Assembly (NCBI GenBank): GCA_030038885.1
Contig: JASHQY010000063.1
Location: forward strand, 1 to 30,203
DNA: 30,203 bases
Direction: 5' to 3'
DNA from: Thermoplasmata archaeon
Lineage (GTDB): Archaea > Thermoplasmatota > Thermoplasmata > Lutacidiplasmatales > UBA184
Shown: in pieces, positions 1-7,815 of the stretch
How the letters are laid out: each line of letters begins with the position of its first letter
Numbering within the stretch: position 1 is the stretch's first letter
Notes under the pieces: generated by a model
Databases searched by the model: none
Told to the model about the DNA's origin: nothing
Seen by the model: the letters and a program-made list of their open reading frames with translations, nothing else
Made by a program: the position numbers and the translations under genes

Positions 1-605
1 AGGCCCGTCCGGAACGGCCGCGGCGGACCCGCGAGGCGGTGGGCGCCGACCGACTTCGTCGAGCCGGGGATCGTGACGAACGAGCGTTCCTCGAAGCCCG
101 CTTCGCGAAACCATCGGCGGATCCGGGGGGTCAGATCGGGCCGGAACCGCCCGCGGGTCCAGATCACGGTGCCGCCGGGGGCGGTCAGCTCCGGCGCGTG
201 GCGGATCGTGCGCTGGACGTCCCGGTCGCGGATGTTCCCGAAGACCCCGCAGAGCAGGACGACGTCCGCGGGAACGGCCCCCGCATACGCGCGGGTGTTC
301 CCCGCGTCGTCCCGGCGGAACTCCACGCGGTCGAGGCCCGCGCGCGCGGCCCGCCGACGACCGGCGGCCACGAGGGTGGGGCTCCTCTCGACCAGCCGGG
401 CCGAGACGTCCCGCGCCCGGGGGTGGCCGTGCAGTGCTCCCACGAGGTCGCGTCCGTCCCCGGCGCAGGCGCTGATCACGCGCACCGGACCCGGCGGAAG
501 TCGGTCGAGCGTCTCTCGGATCCGGGCCTGCACGGTGTGCAGGCGCTCGGCCATCGTCGGATCCCGGGCGTAGACCCCGTGCCAGCGGATCCACTCGCGC
601 GTCAC
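1..605 (-). CDS. Class I SAM-dependent methyltransferase, 3' end off the window
   Basis: The frame is open from a GTG at 605 down to base 1, so the C-terminus lies outside the window; about 201 residues are visible. The N-terminal part reads REWIRWHGVY, followed by a Rossmann glycine-rich loop VISACAGDGRDL (motif I, about residues 44-55). Further on are LVERSP (acidic end of strand 2), LLCGVFGNI (motif IV area) and APGGTVIWTR. This pattern matches a family of small class I methyltransferases that I know from actinobacteria and archaea; the substrate is unknown. I chose the GTG because the family begins just before the WxxWH element, and a GAGGG lies about 9 nt upstream. The same frame stays open upstream without a good start. 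The gene is divergent from the one starting at 803. Confidence 0.8.
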   Translation of the reverse strand, partial: MTREWIRWHGVYARDPTMAERLHTVQARIRETLDRLPPGPVRVISACAGDGRDLVGALHGHPRARDVSARLVERSPTLVAAGRRRAARAGLDRVEFRRDDAGNTRAYAGAVPADVVLLCGVFGNIRDRDVQRTIRHAPELTAPGGTVIWTRGRFRPDLTPRIRRWFREAGFEERSFVTIPGSTKSVGAHRLAGPPRPFRTG

Positions 606-802
606 GTCCCGGCCCTCGGTCGCCGAACGGATGCGGGCGTATCGCGTTGCTCGGGCGACGGACCCCGGCGTGCGGACCGGCTCGAAGTCCCCCGGGGGTG
701 CTCGGCGGATCCCCCGAGGAGCGCCGCCGGCGACCCCCGCAGCCCCAGGTTCCGGTGCGACGATAGCTTCATCCTTCGCGCTCGGCGAACGGTGGCTCGC
801 CC
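606..802. other. Divergent intergenic region between the methyltransferase and the zinc-finger membrane protein
   Basis: About 200 nt separate the two divergent starts. It must hold both promoters, but I see no clear TATA box. A 56-codon frame on the minus strand (ATG at 772, stop at 602) overlaps the methyltransferase GTG by GTGA. Its third-position GC is below that of the real neighbours, so I do not call it a gene. Confidence 0.4.
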
Positions 803-1840
803 GTGACGAACGCAGCGCCGGCCCCCCTGCCCACCCATCGGCCCGCCGGCGGGGCACGAGCGCGGGACACGGTGCGATCGCGCCGGTGGCTGCTGCCGCT
901 GTCCGGCGCCGCGGCGGTCGCTCTCGGATTCTCGGTCTGGGCGGCCGGTCCTCCGGGGGAGGCCTACGCGCCGCTCCTGCTCGCGGCCCTCGGGGCCGGG
1001 CTGCTGCTCGGCGGGGGGGCGTACGTCCGGGGCGGGTCCGCGATCGGCGTCGCGGCGCCGACGGGCGACGAACGCTACATCGCCGACTCCCTTGTCATCT
1101 GCCCGTCCTGCTCCGCGCGCAGCTACGAGAGTCGAACGACCGACGGATCGATCGCCGCCGCCTGGCGCATCCCCTCCTCTTGGTCCGCCGATCCGTTCCT
1201 CGCCGGGGACGGCCGGGGGATGGATCCCGGCGATCCGCTCGGAGGAGCGTGGGCGGCGACCATCGAGCCGTTCCCGACGGTGCTCCTCGGCCTCACGTTC
1301 ACGTCCCTCCCCTCCGCGCCCCGACCGGAGGCGTACGGGCCGACCGGCGGGAGCCTTCCCGCCCACCCCGCCGTGGGCCCACGATCCGGCCCGTCCACGA
1401 CCTGGGACCGTTCGGGCGGCCACGCGTCGCCCTTCCCCGCACGACCGCCGGTCCCTGGCGCCCTCCCGGGGGCGGCCCCGGGACCCGCACCGGAGGCGAC
1501 GATCGCGGGGGGCGGGGGGTCGTTCCGGGAGTCCCGCGCGCGAGGTTCCGCGGTTCCGGACCCGATCCTTGGCGAGGCGTTGAACCCCGTCCCTCCGCAC
1601 CTTCGGTCCCTCGCTCGCTCCCCGGGGGGGAACGGAACGGACGGACGCTTCCGGCCGCAGCGAGCGGCCCCGGACGGTCCGTGCGCGGACTGCCGCGCAC
1701 CGGTCCTCGACCCCGCGCCCTGGCGACGCTGTGTGGATTGCCGTAGGCCGCTCTGCGCGGACTGCGTGATCCGCGCCCTCCTCACCCGGGACCGGGCGCG
1801 GTGCCCCGAGTGCGCGGCCGCACGCGAACGCGCCCCCTAG
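803..1840 (+). CDS. Membrane protein with C-terminal eight-cysteine zinc module
   Basis: This is a 345-residue protein with a GTG start. After a short basic N-terminus there are two hydrophobic helices (about residues 29-47 and 55-74). A CPSC pair follows near residue 100, then a long Pro/Gly/Ser/Ala-rich, probably disordered linker. The last 52 residues carry four CxxC pairs: CADC 294-297, CVDC 310-313, CADC 318-321 and CPEC 334-337. The spacing is symmetric (12, 4 and 12 residues), as in RING/B-box-like modules that bind two zinc ions. No enzyme motif is visible. The protein is probably membrane-anchored with a cytosolic zinc head, perhaps for protein or nucleic-acid contact. The function is unknown and I do not recognise a named family. 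Confidence 0.7.
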   Translation: MTNAAPAPLPTHRPAGGARARDTVRSRRWLLPLSGAAAVALGFSVWAAGPPGEAYAPLLLAALGAGLLLGGGAYVRGGSAIGVAAPTGDERYIADSLVICPSCSARSYESRTTDGSIAAAWRIPSSWSADPFLAGDGRGMDPGDPLGGAWAATIEPFPTVLLGLTFTSLPSAPRPEAYGPTGGSLPAHPAVGPRSGPSTTWDRSGGHASPFPARPPVPGALPGAAPGPAPEATIAGGGGSFRESRARGSAVPDPILGEALNPVPPHLRSLARSPGGNGTDGRFRPQRAAPDGPCADCRAPVLDPAPWRRCVDCRRPLCADCVIRALLTRDRARCPECAAARERAP

Positions 1841-1882
1841 GGACCGGGGTCCCCGCGGCGCTCCTTTCCGACCGGCGCGGGA

Positions 1883-2227
1883 TCACGCGGGCGATCGCGC
1901 CCGTGCGTCCGGGGACCCGCGGGGGTCCCGGTCGAGCTCCTCGTTCCCCACGAGCACCTCCCACGGCTCGACCGTGAGCGTGCGCAGGAGTCCCACCGAA
2001 CTCCACGGGTCTTCCTCGAGGCGCGCACGGACGGTCCGCTCGTCGACCGAGTCCACGATCGCGAGGATGCGGGGGCCCCCCGCGAGCGGCCCCACGTACC
2101 GGAAGAACCGCTCGGCGGCGAGGCGGTCCATGTAGGCGGCGTGCTCCGCCCAGCCCCGCTGCTCCCTCCGCGCCCGACCGTAGTCCCAGGCGGGTCCCTG
2201 TTCCCGAACCACCGCGAAGTGCGCCAT
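1883..2227 (-). CDS. YciI-like (YCII-related) protein
   Basis: This 114-residue protein has an ATG start. It shows the YCII ferredoxin-like fold pattern: an N-terminal beta strand (HFAVVREQG), the WAEHAAYMDRL helix with the conserved His of the family, then GPL and a C-terminal strand around residues 85-95 (VEPWEVLVG). The family is small and cytosolic. Some members are dehalogenase- or dehydrochlorinase-like enzymes and most are of unknown function, so no reaction can be assigned. The gene is divergent from the HxlR-type regulator at 2309. The spacing puts its ATG about 27 nt from the TATA/palindrome at 2255-2269, as expected for a leaderless transcript, so it is a likely target of that regulator. 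Confidence 0.75.
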   Translation of the reverse strand: MAHFAVVREQGPAWDYGRARREQRGWAEHAAYMDRLAAERFFRYVGPLAGGPRILAIVDSVDERTVRARLEEDPWSSVGLLRTLTVEPWEVLVGNEELDRDPRGSPDARARSPA

Positions 2228-2254
2228 GTGCCGGCCGCCCGGCGGCCAAAGTAG

Positions 2255-2269
2255 CTATACTAAGTATAG
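2255..2269. promoter_or_regulatory. Perfect 15-nt palindrome over the divergent YciI/HxlR promoters
   Basis: CTATACT-A-AGTATAG is a perfect 7-1-7 inverted repeat in an AT-rich island between two divergent starts. TATA-like sequence overlaps it on both strands, and it continues to TTTAA at 2272-2276 for the rightward gene. It lies about 28 nt from the YciI ATG and 40 nt from the HxlR-type ATG. A dimeric winged-helix regulator bound here would block both promoters. Operator function is inferred from position and symmetry. Confidence 0.7.
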
Positions 2270-2308
2270 TATTTAACCCGGAGCGGCCTCGAAAGAGACC
2301 GATCGGCG

Positions 2309-2785
2309 ATGGCGACCCGGGCGCGCGCGCGGAGGTGGCCGACCGTCTCGCCCCGCGTCGAGTTCCGGGCGTGCCCGATCCGGACGGCCCTCGGCTGCCT
2401 CGGACGGAAGTGGGCGCTGATCGTGCTGCGGGACGTCGCGTTCCGGGGCGACGTCGCGTTCGGTGAGCTCCTCGCGAACAACCGAGGGTTGACGCCCCGC
2501 GTCCTTTCCCTGCGGCTCCGCGACCTCCGGGAGGAGGGGCTGATCCGACGGGTCGAGGACCGGGCGGACCGCCGGCGCGTCCACTACCGGCTGACCGTTC
2601 AAGGGCGGGACGCGGTCCCGGTCCTTACCGCGCTGATCCAGTACTCGATCCGCTACCACGCGCCGACCGTCTTCCGCGATCGACGCCCTCGGGACCTCGG
2701 GGCGATGTTCCCCGACCCGCGCGAGTTCCTGCTCGGGCGCCTCGCGCCGTACGCCCGGGCTCCGCCGGCGCGCACCGACCGGTAG
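2309..2785 (+). CDS. HxlR-family transcriptional regulator
   Basis: This 158-residue winged-helix protein carries the HxlR hallmarks. CPI at residues 22-24 contains the family's conserved N-terminal cysteine, followed by LGRKWALIVLRD. The recognition-helix region is LTPRVLSLRLRDLREEGLIRR, and the wing is DRRRVHYRLTVQGRDAV. HxlR proteins act as dimers and often sense electrophiles or redox state through the N-terminal cysteine. The divergent YciI-like gene and the palindrome between them point to local autoregulation. The C-terminal 40 residues (RYHAPTVFRD onward) are not typical and may be lineage-specific. Confidence 0.88.
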   Translation: MATRARARRWPTVSPRVEFRACPIRTALGCLGRKWALIVLRDVAFRGDVAFGELLANNRGLTPRVLSLRLRDLREEGLIRRVEDRADRRRVHYRLTVQGRDAVPVLTALIQYSIRYHAPTVFRDRRPRDLGAMFPDPREFLLGRLAPYARAPPARTDR

Positions 2786-2803
2786 CCGTCGCGCCGCGCC
2801 GGC

Positions 2804-3667
2804 TCAGCCGAACGACCCCGGGACCGACGGCGTCCCGAGGCGCGCGAGCCCGAGCCGCGCCCCCACCAGGATCAGGATCACGCCGATGAAGTTCAGGAAC
2901 GGGATGATCAGGAGCACCGCGCCGACCTGGAAGAGCGTCTCCCCGTACCGGGTCCCGAGGCGCCAGATCCCGACGAGGAGTCCGACGTACCCGATCAGCG
3001 CGATCACTCCCACGATGGCCAGCAGCGCGAGCAGGCCGAGGAGCGCGGGAACGTTGAGGCACCCCAGCGGGATCGGGTTCCCCGCGCCGGCGCACGCGAT
3101 CCCTTGGAGCAGCAGTCCGACCATTCCACCGCTGATCGCGAGCGCGAGCACCACCGCGATGAACAGGAGGAGGACGAGCATCCCCGGCGTGATGAAGCGG
3201 TCATCGATCGGGGCGAGAGCGCGGAAGGCGCCTCGGTAGAGTACCAGTTCGACCAGCGTGAGGATCGATCCCGCCCCGGCGGTCACGATCAGGAAGTCGA
3301 GCGCCCCGACGTTCAGCGAGACCGTGGTAGCGCTCCCGACGGCGATCGTGAGGAACGTGGGGAGGTTTCCGGCGAGCAGCGTGACGAGGTAGAGGAAGAC
3401 CCCGGCGAGCGCGACGATCGACGCCCATTGGACGTTGGAAAGCGCCCGGAGGTCAGCCGCCCGGGACGCCGGGGTCGGCGAGTCCGGTCCGAAGAGGGGC
3501 CGACCGAACCCTGGTGCGCCGCCCCACGGACCGGAATCCACGAACGGGGAGAGCGGCGTCCCCGGCGGCGGAGGAACCGCCGACGCCAGCGGGATGCCGC
3601 AGGTCGCACAGAACGCGTCGCCGGGACCTACCGGCCGACCGCAGTGAGGGCAGACCGACGGGGCCAT
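2804..3667 (-). CDS. Zinc-ribbon membrane protein, DUF973-like
   Basis: This 287-residue protein has an ATG start. Residues 6-24 form a zinc ribbon (C6, C9, C20, C23: CPHC...CATCG). A Pro/Gly-rich linker follows to about residue 75. Then come about five hydrophobic segments (around 81-99, 121-143, 162-190, 207-236 and 244-270). The loop LYRGAFRALAPIDDRFITP between helices 2 and 3 resembles the archaeal DUF973 membrane family, whose function is unknown. A TATA-like GATTAAC at 3694-3700 on the reverse strand is about 27 nt from the ATG, giving a leaderless single-gene transcript. The gene is convergent with the HxlR-type gene, with 18 nt between stops. Confidence 0.72.
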   Translation of the reverse strand: MAPSVCPHCGRPVGPGDAFCATCGIPLASAVPPPPGTPLSPFVDSGPWGGAPGFGRPLFGPDSPTPASRAADLRALSNVQWASIVALAGVFLYLVTLLAGNLPTFLTIAVGSATTVSLNVGALDFLIVTAGAGSILTLVELVLYRGAFRALAPIDDRFITPGMLVLLLFIAVVLALAISGGMVGLLLQGIACAGAGNPIPLGCLNVPALLGLLALLAIVGVIALIGYVGLLVGIWRLGTRYGETLFQVGAVLLIIPFLNFIGVILILVGARLGLARLGTPSVPGSFG

Positions 3668-3693
3668 GCGGTCGGGCCATCCGCGGCCTTCCC

Positions 3694-3700
3694 GATTAAC
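3694..3700 (-). promoter_or_regulatory. TATA box of the DUF973-like gene
   Basis: GTTAATC on the minus strand stands alone in GC-rich sequence, about 27-33 nt before the ATG at 3667. This is the standard distance for an archaeal leaderless transcript. Confidence 0.5.
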
Positions 3701-3763
3701 TCCTCCCTCCGCCGGACGTCGGCGACGGGGCGCGTGGGGCGGTTACTTCGGGTTCCCCTCCCC

Positions 3764-3798
3764 TTTAAGTTACCCAAGGTAATTCAATATATCGAGGA
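3764..3798 (+). promoter_or_regulatory. Pirin promoter with inverted repeat and Shine-Dalgarno
   Basis: TTTAAGTT (3764-3771) is a plausible TATA box about 35 nt before the pirin ATG. It abuts a perfect inverted repeat TTACC-CAA-GGTAA (3770-3782), a possible operator. GAGGA at 3794-3798 lies 7 nt before the ATG at 3806 and decides the start. Confidence 0.5.
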
Positions 3799-3805
3799 AA
3801 CTGAC

Positions 3806-4681
3806 ATGCCGGAAGCGATCCGATCGATCCAGCGACGGTTCCCGGGCGTCCCGACGCTCGAGGGCGCCGGAGTTCGGCTGCGCCGCTCGTTCTCGAACCA
3901 GGAGGTCCCGCTCTTCGACCCGTTCCTCCTGCTCGACCGCTTCGGGTCGAGCAACCCCGCGGACTACCTCGCCGGCTTTCCGTGGCATCCGCACCGCGGG
4001 ATCGAGACCGTGACCTACGTCCTCGCCGGCGAGGTCGCCCACGGCGACACGCTCGGCAACTCGGGGGTGATCGGCGCGGGCGACGTCCAGTGGATGAACT
4101 CCGGCAGCGGCATCATCCACCAGGAGATGCCGCAGCGCTCCGAGCACGGGATGTCCGGCTTCCAGCTCTGGGTCAACCTTCCCGCGCGCGAGAAGATGTC
4201 CGTGCCGGCGTACCGCGGCCTGACCGGGCCGGAGCTCCCGGAGGTCTCGACCGACACCGGCACCCGGGTGAAGGTCGTCGCCGGCGCGTTCGGCGGGGTC
4301 GACGGGCCGGTCCGCGGGATCCCGGTGGACCCCACGTACCTCGACGTCCGCGTGCCGCCGGGCGGAGAGTTCGAGCTGCCCACGCACCCCGGCTACACGG
4401 TCTTCAGCCACACGATCGAGGGCGCCGGCATCTTCTCCGGGGACGACGCGGCGCCGACGGTCGCCGGGGAGACCGTGCTCTTCGGTCCCGGAGGTCCCGT
4501 GCGCCAGCGCGCCTCGGAGCAGGGGCACCGCTTCCTGCTCGTCAGCGGCCGCCCGCTGCACGAGCCGGTGGCGTGGTACGGCCCGATCGTGATGAACACC
4601 GCCGAGCAGCTCCGATCGGCGGCCCGCGAGCTCCAGACCGGGGATTTCATCAAGCACCGGCGCCCGATCGTCGAAGCGTAG
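3806..4681 (+). CDS. Pirin family protein
   Basis: This 291-residue bicupin is of normal pirin length. The metal site is visible: HPHRG with H61 and H63, and HQE with H105 and E107, which are the four ligands of iron-binding pirins. The surrounding motifs GDVQWMNSGSGIIHQEMP and FQLWVNLP are diagnostic. The second cupin covers about residues 170-260. Bacterial homologues such as YhhW have quercetin 2,3-dioxygenase activity in vitro, and others are regulatory, so the reaction here is open. The frame stays open for some 700 nt upstream, but that part is antisense to the DUF973-like gene. The ATG is fixed by the family N-terminus and by a Shine-Dalgarno 7 nt upstream. Confidence 0.92.
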   Translation: MPEAIRSIQRRFPGVPTLEGAGVRLRRSFSNQEVPLFDPFLLLDRFGSSNPADYLAGFPWHPHRGIETVTYVLAGEVAHGDTLGNSGVIGAGDVQWMNSGSGIIHQEMPQRSEHGMSGFQLWVNLPAREKMSVPAYRGLTGPELPEVSTDTGTRVKVVAGAFGGVDGPVRGIPVDPTYLDVRVPPGGEFELPTHPGYTVFSHTIEGAGIFSGDDAAPTVAGETVLFGPGGPVRQRASEQGHRFLLVSGRPLHEPVAWYGPIVMNTAEQLRSAARELQTGDFIKHRRPIVEA

Positions 4682-4778
4682 CCGCCCGCGGGAGGTCCGC
4701 CGCGGGAAGCCGCCGTCGGTCGGTCCCGAGGCGGGGACCCGCGCCGTTCGCACGTCCGGGCGGTGCGGGGCCCCTCAC

Positions 4779-5846
4779 CTACCGCCCGTGCGGGGGTCGA
4801 TCCCGACCGCGGGGTCGGGATCGGAGCGGTGGCCCGTCCTCCGCGAGCCGACGGAAGGCGCCCCGCAGCACCTCGACCGACCGCTCGAGCTCGCCGACCG
4901 CGAGCGATTCGCGGGACGTGTGGTCCAATCGGGCATCCCCCGGACCGTAGGCCGCCGCCGGGATCCTCCACGCGGGCACGACGACGTTGAGGTCCGACGT
5001 GCCGCACTTGCGCCAGAGCGTGGGGCGCGCGCCGAGCGCCCGGATCCCGGCCGAGAGCGCGAGGACCGTCGGGTTCCCCCGGTCGACCTCGATCGGCTCG
5101 GCTCGGAGGCGGATCGCGAGCGCGGGGTGCCCGGGCTCCCGGGGGAGGAGCTCGAGGACGTCCGTGGTCGAGATCCCGGGCGGCAGGCGGAAGTCGATCG
5201 TGACCCGGGTGGTCTCCGCGTCGCCGGCGCGCCGCGCGTCGACGGCGACCGTCTTCGCGGTCAGCGAACCGAACAGCGACTCCGTGTGCCGCGCGCTGGC
5301 GAGCCCGCGCACGGCCGCGGTCCAGTCGAGCGCGAGGTCCGTCGTGGTCGGGGTCGGCGAGGAGTAGTGCGTCCGGCGGCCCCGGAAGGTCGCGACGACC
5401 TGGAGCTCGCCCTTGTAGCCGATCGTGACGCCGTCCCACCCGCTCGGTTCGCCGACGATCAGCCGGTCGGGTCCGCGGCGGGAGACGAGGTGGCGCGCGC
5501 CCCGGCTGTCGACCTCCTCCCCGACCGCGGCGGCGATCGTCAGCTCCCCCGGTCCCTCGAAGGCCGCTCCGGCGCACAGCGCGGCGGCGATCGCGCCCTT
5601 CGCGTCGACCGAGCCGCGCCCGAGGATCCGGTTCCCGCGGCGCCGCACCGGACGCGGGCCTTCGACCGTGTCGATGTGTCCGAGGAACAGGAGGCGGGGG
5701 CGGCCGTGCCCGCGGCGGGCGAAGCCGTTCCCGGCCCGGTCGACCGAGGTCGCGTACCCGAGCGCCCGCGCGATGCGGCGGAACTCCTGCACGGCCGCAC
5801 GCTCGCGGCCCGACGGGCTGTACCGGGCCACCAGCCGGGTCAGCAC
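4779..5846 (-). CDS. lysK: LysK: [LysW]-lysine/ornithine hydrolase, M20 peptidase
   Basis: This enzyme releases ornithine (or lysine) from the C-terminal glutamate of the carrier LysW and is the last carrier-bound step. It has 355 residues from a GTG start placed just after the lysJ stop. M20 metallopeptidase motifs are clear: LGHIDTV (H57, D59), GRGSVDAKG (metal-bridging D81), GEEVDSRGA (E110/E111, catalytic base and ligand), KCGTSDLNV and a late DHTSRE histidine. The start fits because the frame upstream runs inside lysJ and because VLTRLVARYSPSG matches the family N-terminus. It is the last gene of the minus-strand operon. Whether it acts on ornithine, lysine or both cannot be read from sequence; argG and argH in the same operon favour ornithine. 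Confidence 0.9.
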   Translation of the reverse strand: MLTRLVARYSPSGRERAAVQEFRRIARALGYATSVDRAGNGFARRGHGRPRLLFLGHIDTVEGPRPVRRRGNRILGRGSVDAKGAIAAALCAGAAFEGPGELTIAAAVGEEVDSRGARHLVSRRGPDRLIVGEPSGWDGVTIGYKGELQVVATFRGRRTHYSSPTPTTTDLALDWTAAVRGLASARHTESLFGSLTAKTVAVDARRAGDAETTRVTIDFRLPPGISTTDVLELLPREPGHPALAIRLRAEPIEVDRGNPTVLALSAGIRALGARPTLWRKCGTSDLNVVVPAWRIPAAAYGPGDARLDHTSRESLAVGELERSVEVLRGAFRRLAEDGPPLRSRPRGRDRPPHGR

Positions 5847-5847
5847 G

Positions 5848-7014
5848 TCAGCCGGGTCCGTGGGCGACCACCTCCCGGATCGCGGCGAGCCCGGCGGCCC
5901 ACTCCGCGTCCGCGATGACCAGCGGCGGCAGGAGGCGCAGCACGGTGGCGCCCGCGGGGATCGCGAGGTACCCGCGGTCCTCGAGCGCGGCGAGGTAGGG
6001 CGCGACATTCTCGCGCAGCTCGATCCCGATCAAGAGGCCGAGCCCGCGGACCTCGCGCACCCGCTCGGGCGGGAGCCGCGCCAGCTCGGTCCGCGCGACG
6101 GCCCCGAGCCGCTCGGCGCGCTCGGGCAGTCGCTCGCGCACCGCGAAGTCGAGCGCGGCGAGGCCCGCCGCGCACGCCAGCGGGTTGCCGCCGAACGTCG
6201 AGTGGTGGCTGCCCCGGAACCTCCGCTCGACGTCCGCCGTCGTGACGGTCGCGCCGATCGGCACGCCCCCCGCGAGCGACTTCGCGAGGAGGAGGAGGTC
6301 CGGGACGACGTGCCACCGCTCGAAGGCGAACATCCGACCGGTGCGGGCGATCCCGGTCTGGACCTCGTCGAACGCGAGGAGCGCCCCGGTGCGGTCGGCG
6401 GCGGCGCGGGCCGCCCGCAGGTACTCGGGCGTCGCGACGTGGACCCCGCCCTCGCCCTGCACCGGCTCGAGCAGGATCAGCGCGGTCGCGTCGTCCACCG
6501 CGGCGTCGAGCGCCGCGGCGTCGTTGAACGGAACGTGGGAGAACCCGGGGACGAGCGGTTCGAACGGTTCGCGGAGCTCGCGGCGCCAGGTCGCGCTGAG
6601 GGCCCCCATCGTGCGGCCGTGGAAGCCCCGCCTCGCGGCGACGACCTTCGAACGGCCGGTCGCGCTGCGCGCGAACTTGATCCCGGCCTCGACGGCCTCG
6701 GTGCCCGAATTCGACAGGAAGACCCGTTCGAGCGAGCGCGGGAGCAGACCGAGGAGCCGCTCGAGGAAGGCCGTGCGGACCGGGTTCCGGTAGCCGGAAC
6801 CGAGGTAGAGGAGCGTCCGCGCCTGCTCGGCGACCGCGGCGGCGACGTCCGGGTTCGAGCTCCCGACGCTGCCGGCGCCGTGCGTCGCGCCGAGGTCGAC
6901 GAACCGCCGACCCCGGTCGTCCCACAGCGCCGCCCCCTCGCCGCGCACGATCGAGAGCGTCCGGCGGGTCCCGCTCGCGAATTCGGGCCCGGAGCGCGTC
7001 GGCGGGTCCGTCAC
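5848..7014 (-). CDS. lysJ: LysJ: [LysW]-aminoadipate/glutamate semialdehyde aminotransferase
   Basis: This 388-residue class III PLP aminotransferase converts the carrier-bound semialdehyde to the amine (LysW-ornithine or LysW-lysine). The PLP lysine is K245 in LLLAKSLAGG. The FDEVQTG motif (D216, E217) and SNSGTEA (phosphate contact, about residues 101-107) are present, as are FHGRTMG and HHSTFGGNP. The GTG start overlaps the lysZ stop by GTGA, and its own stop is 1 nt from the lysK GTG, so translation is probably coupled. It is close to ArgD. The carrier-linked assignment rests on lysW, lysX and lysK in the same operon. Confidence 0.9.
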   Translation of the reverse strand: MTDPPTRSGPEFASGTRRTLSIVRGEGAALWDDRGRRFVDLGATHGAGSVGSSNPDVAAAVAEQARTLLYLGSGYRNPVRTAFLERLLGLLPRSLERVFLSNSGTEAVEAGIKFARSATGRSKVVAARRGFHGRTMGALSATWRRELREPFEPLVPGFSHVPFNDAAALDAAVDDATALILLEPVQGEGGVHVATPEYLRAARAAADRTGALLAFDEVQTGIARTGRMFAFERWHVVPDLLLLAKSLAGGVPIGATVTTADVERRFRGSHHSTFGGNPLACAAGLAALDFAVRERLPERAERLGAVARTELARLPPERVREVRGLGLLIGIELRENVAPYLAALEDRGYLAIPAGATVLRLLPPLVIADAEWAAGLAAIREVVAHGPG

Positions 7015-7805
7015 GCGAACACCGTCCCTTCGCCCGCGAGCGCGCGCCGGACCGGGTCGATCCCCTGCGACGTCCCGATCACCACGCGCGGAACGCCGCC
7101 CGCGACCGCGGCCCGGGCGGCCAGCACCTTCTTGCGCATGCGCCCCGCGGCCATCGCGAGGAACTCGTCGCCCCCCTCCCGCGGGACCGACCGCACCAGC
7201 GTCGTGGGGTCGGTCCGGTCCCGGAGCAGGCCCGGAACGTTCGTCAGGAGAAGGAGCGCCTGGGCGCCCAGCGCGGTCGCGACCTCCGCCGCCACGCGGT
7301 CCGCGTCGACGTTCACGATCTCGCCCTGCGCGGTGATCGCGGGAGGACCGACCACCGGGACGATCCCGAGCCCGAGCAGCGCGCGCAGGAGGGTCGCATC
7401 GACCCGCTCGACCGTGCCCGACCGGTCGTCGGCGAGCCGGAGCACGCGCCCGCCGACGGCCTCGCGGGCCCCTTCCTTGCGCCGCGCGAGCAGCAGTCCG
7501 CCGTCGACCCCCGAGAGCCCGACCGCCCGGACCCCGCGGCGGAAGAGCGCGGCCACGATCTCGGTCTGGACCCCGCCCGCGAGCGCGAGGACGACGACCT
7601 CAAGATGGGCGGGGTCGCTGCGGCGGGAGACGACACCGCTCGGGGACGTGTAGTACTCCGCCGGGCGGCCCATCGCCTCGCCGAGGCGGTCCACCCGGTC
7701 GGACCCTCCGTGCACCAGCACGTAGTCCCGGCGACCGGCGAGGTCGGCGACGAGCGGGTCGAGCGTGTTCCCCGAGGCGCCCCCGATCTTCACGACGATC
7801 GTCAC
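7011..7805 (-). CDS. lysZ: LysZ: [LysW]-aminoadipate/glutamate kinase
   Basis: This 264-residue amino-acid kinase (NAGK fold) phosphorylates the side-chain carboxylate of the amino acid carried by LysW. Visible motifs are VVKIGG at the N-terminus (ATP-site lysine K6), VHGGSDRVDRLGEAMG (substrate loop), EIVNVDADRVAAEVA and GRMRKKVLAA near the end. The frame is open further upstream, but the true start is the GTG at 7805. It sits 7 nt behind GGAG (7816-7813), which overlaps the lysY stop, and it gives the normal family N-terminus. The operon neighbours are lysY before it and lysJ after it. Confidence 0.9.
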   Translation of the reverse strand: MTIVVKIGGASGNTLDPLVADLAGRRDYVLVHGGSDRVDRLGEAMGRPAEYYTSPSGVVSRRSDPAHLEVVVLALAGGVQTEIVAALFRRGVRAVGLSGVDGGLLLARRKEGAREAVGGRVLRLADDRSGTVERVDATLLRALLGLGIVPVVGPPAITAQGEIVNVDADRVAAEVATALGAQALLLLTNVPGLLRDRTDPTTLVRSVPREGGDEFLAMAAGRMRKKVLAARAAVAGGVPRVVIGTSQGIDPVRRALAGEGTVFA

Positions 7806-7815
7806 GGGCGCGCTC

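Noticed and set aside
602..772. 56-codon minus-strand ORF overlapping the methyltransferase start by GTGA
   Set aside because: The overlap is suggestive, but third-position GC is low for this genome and the peptide is Ser/Arg-rich without a domain.
5425..7653. Long plus-strand open frame (742 codons) antisense to lysK, lysJ and lysZ
   Set aside because: No protein-like composition; the minus-strand genes have clear catalytic motifs.
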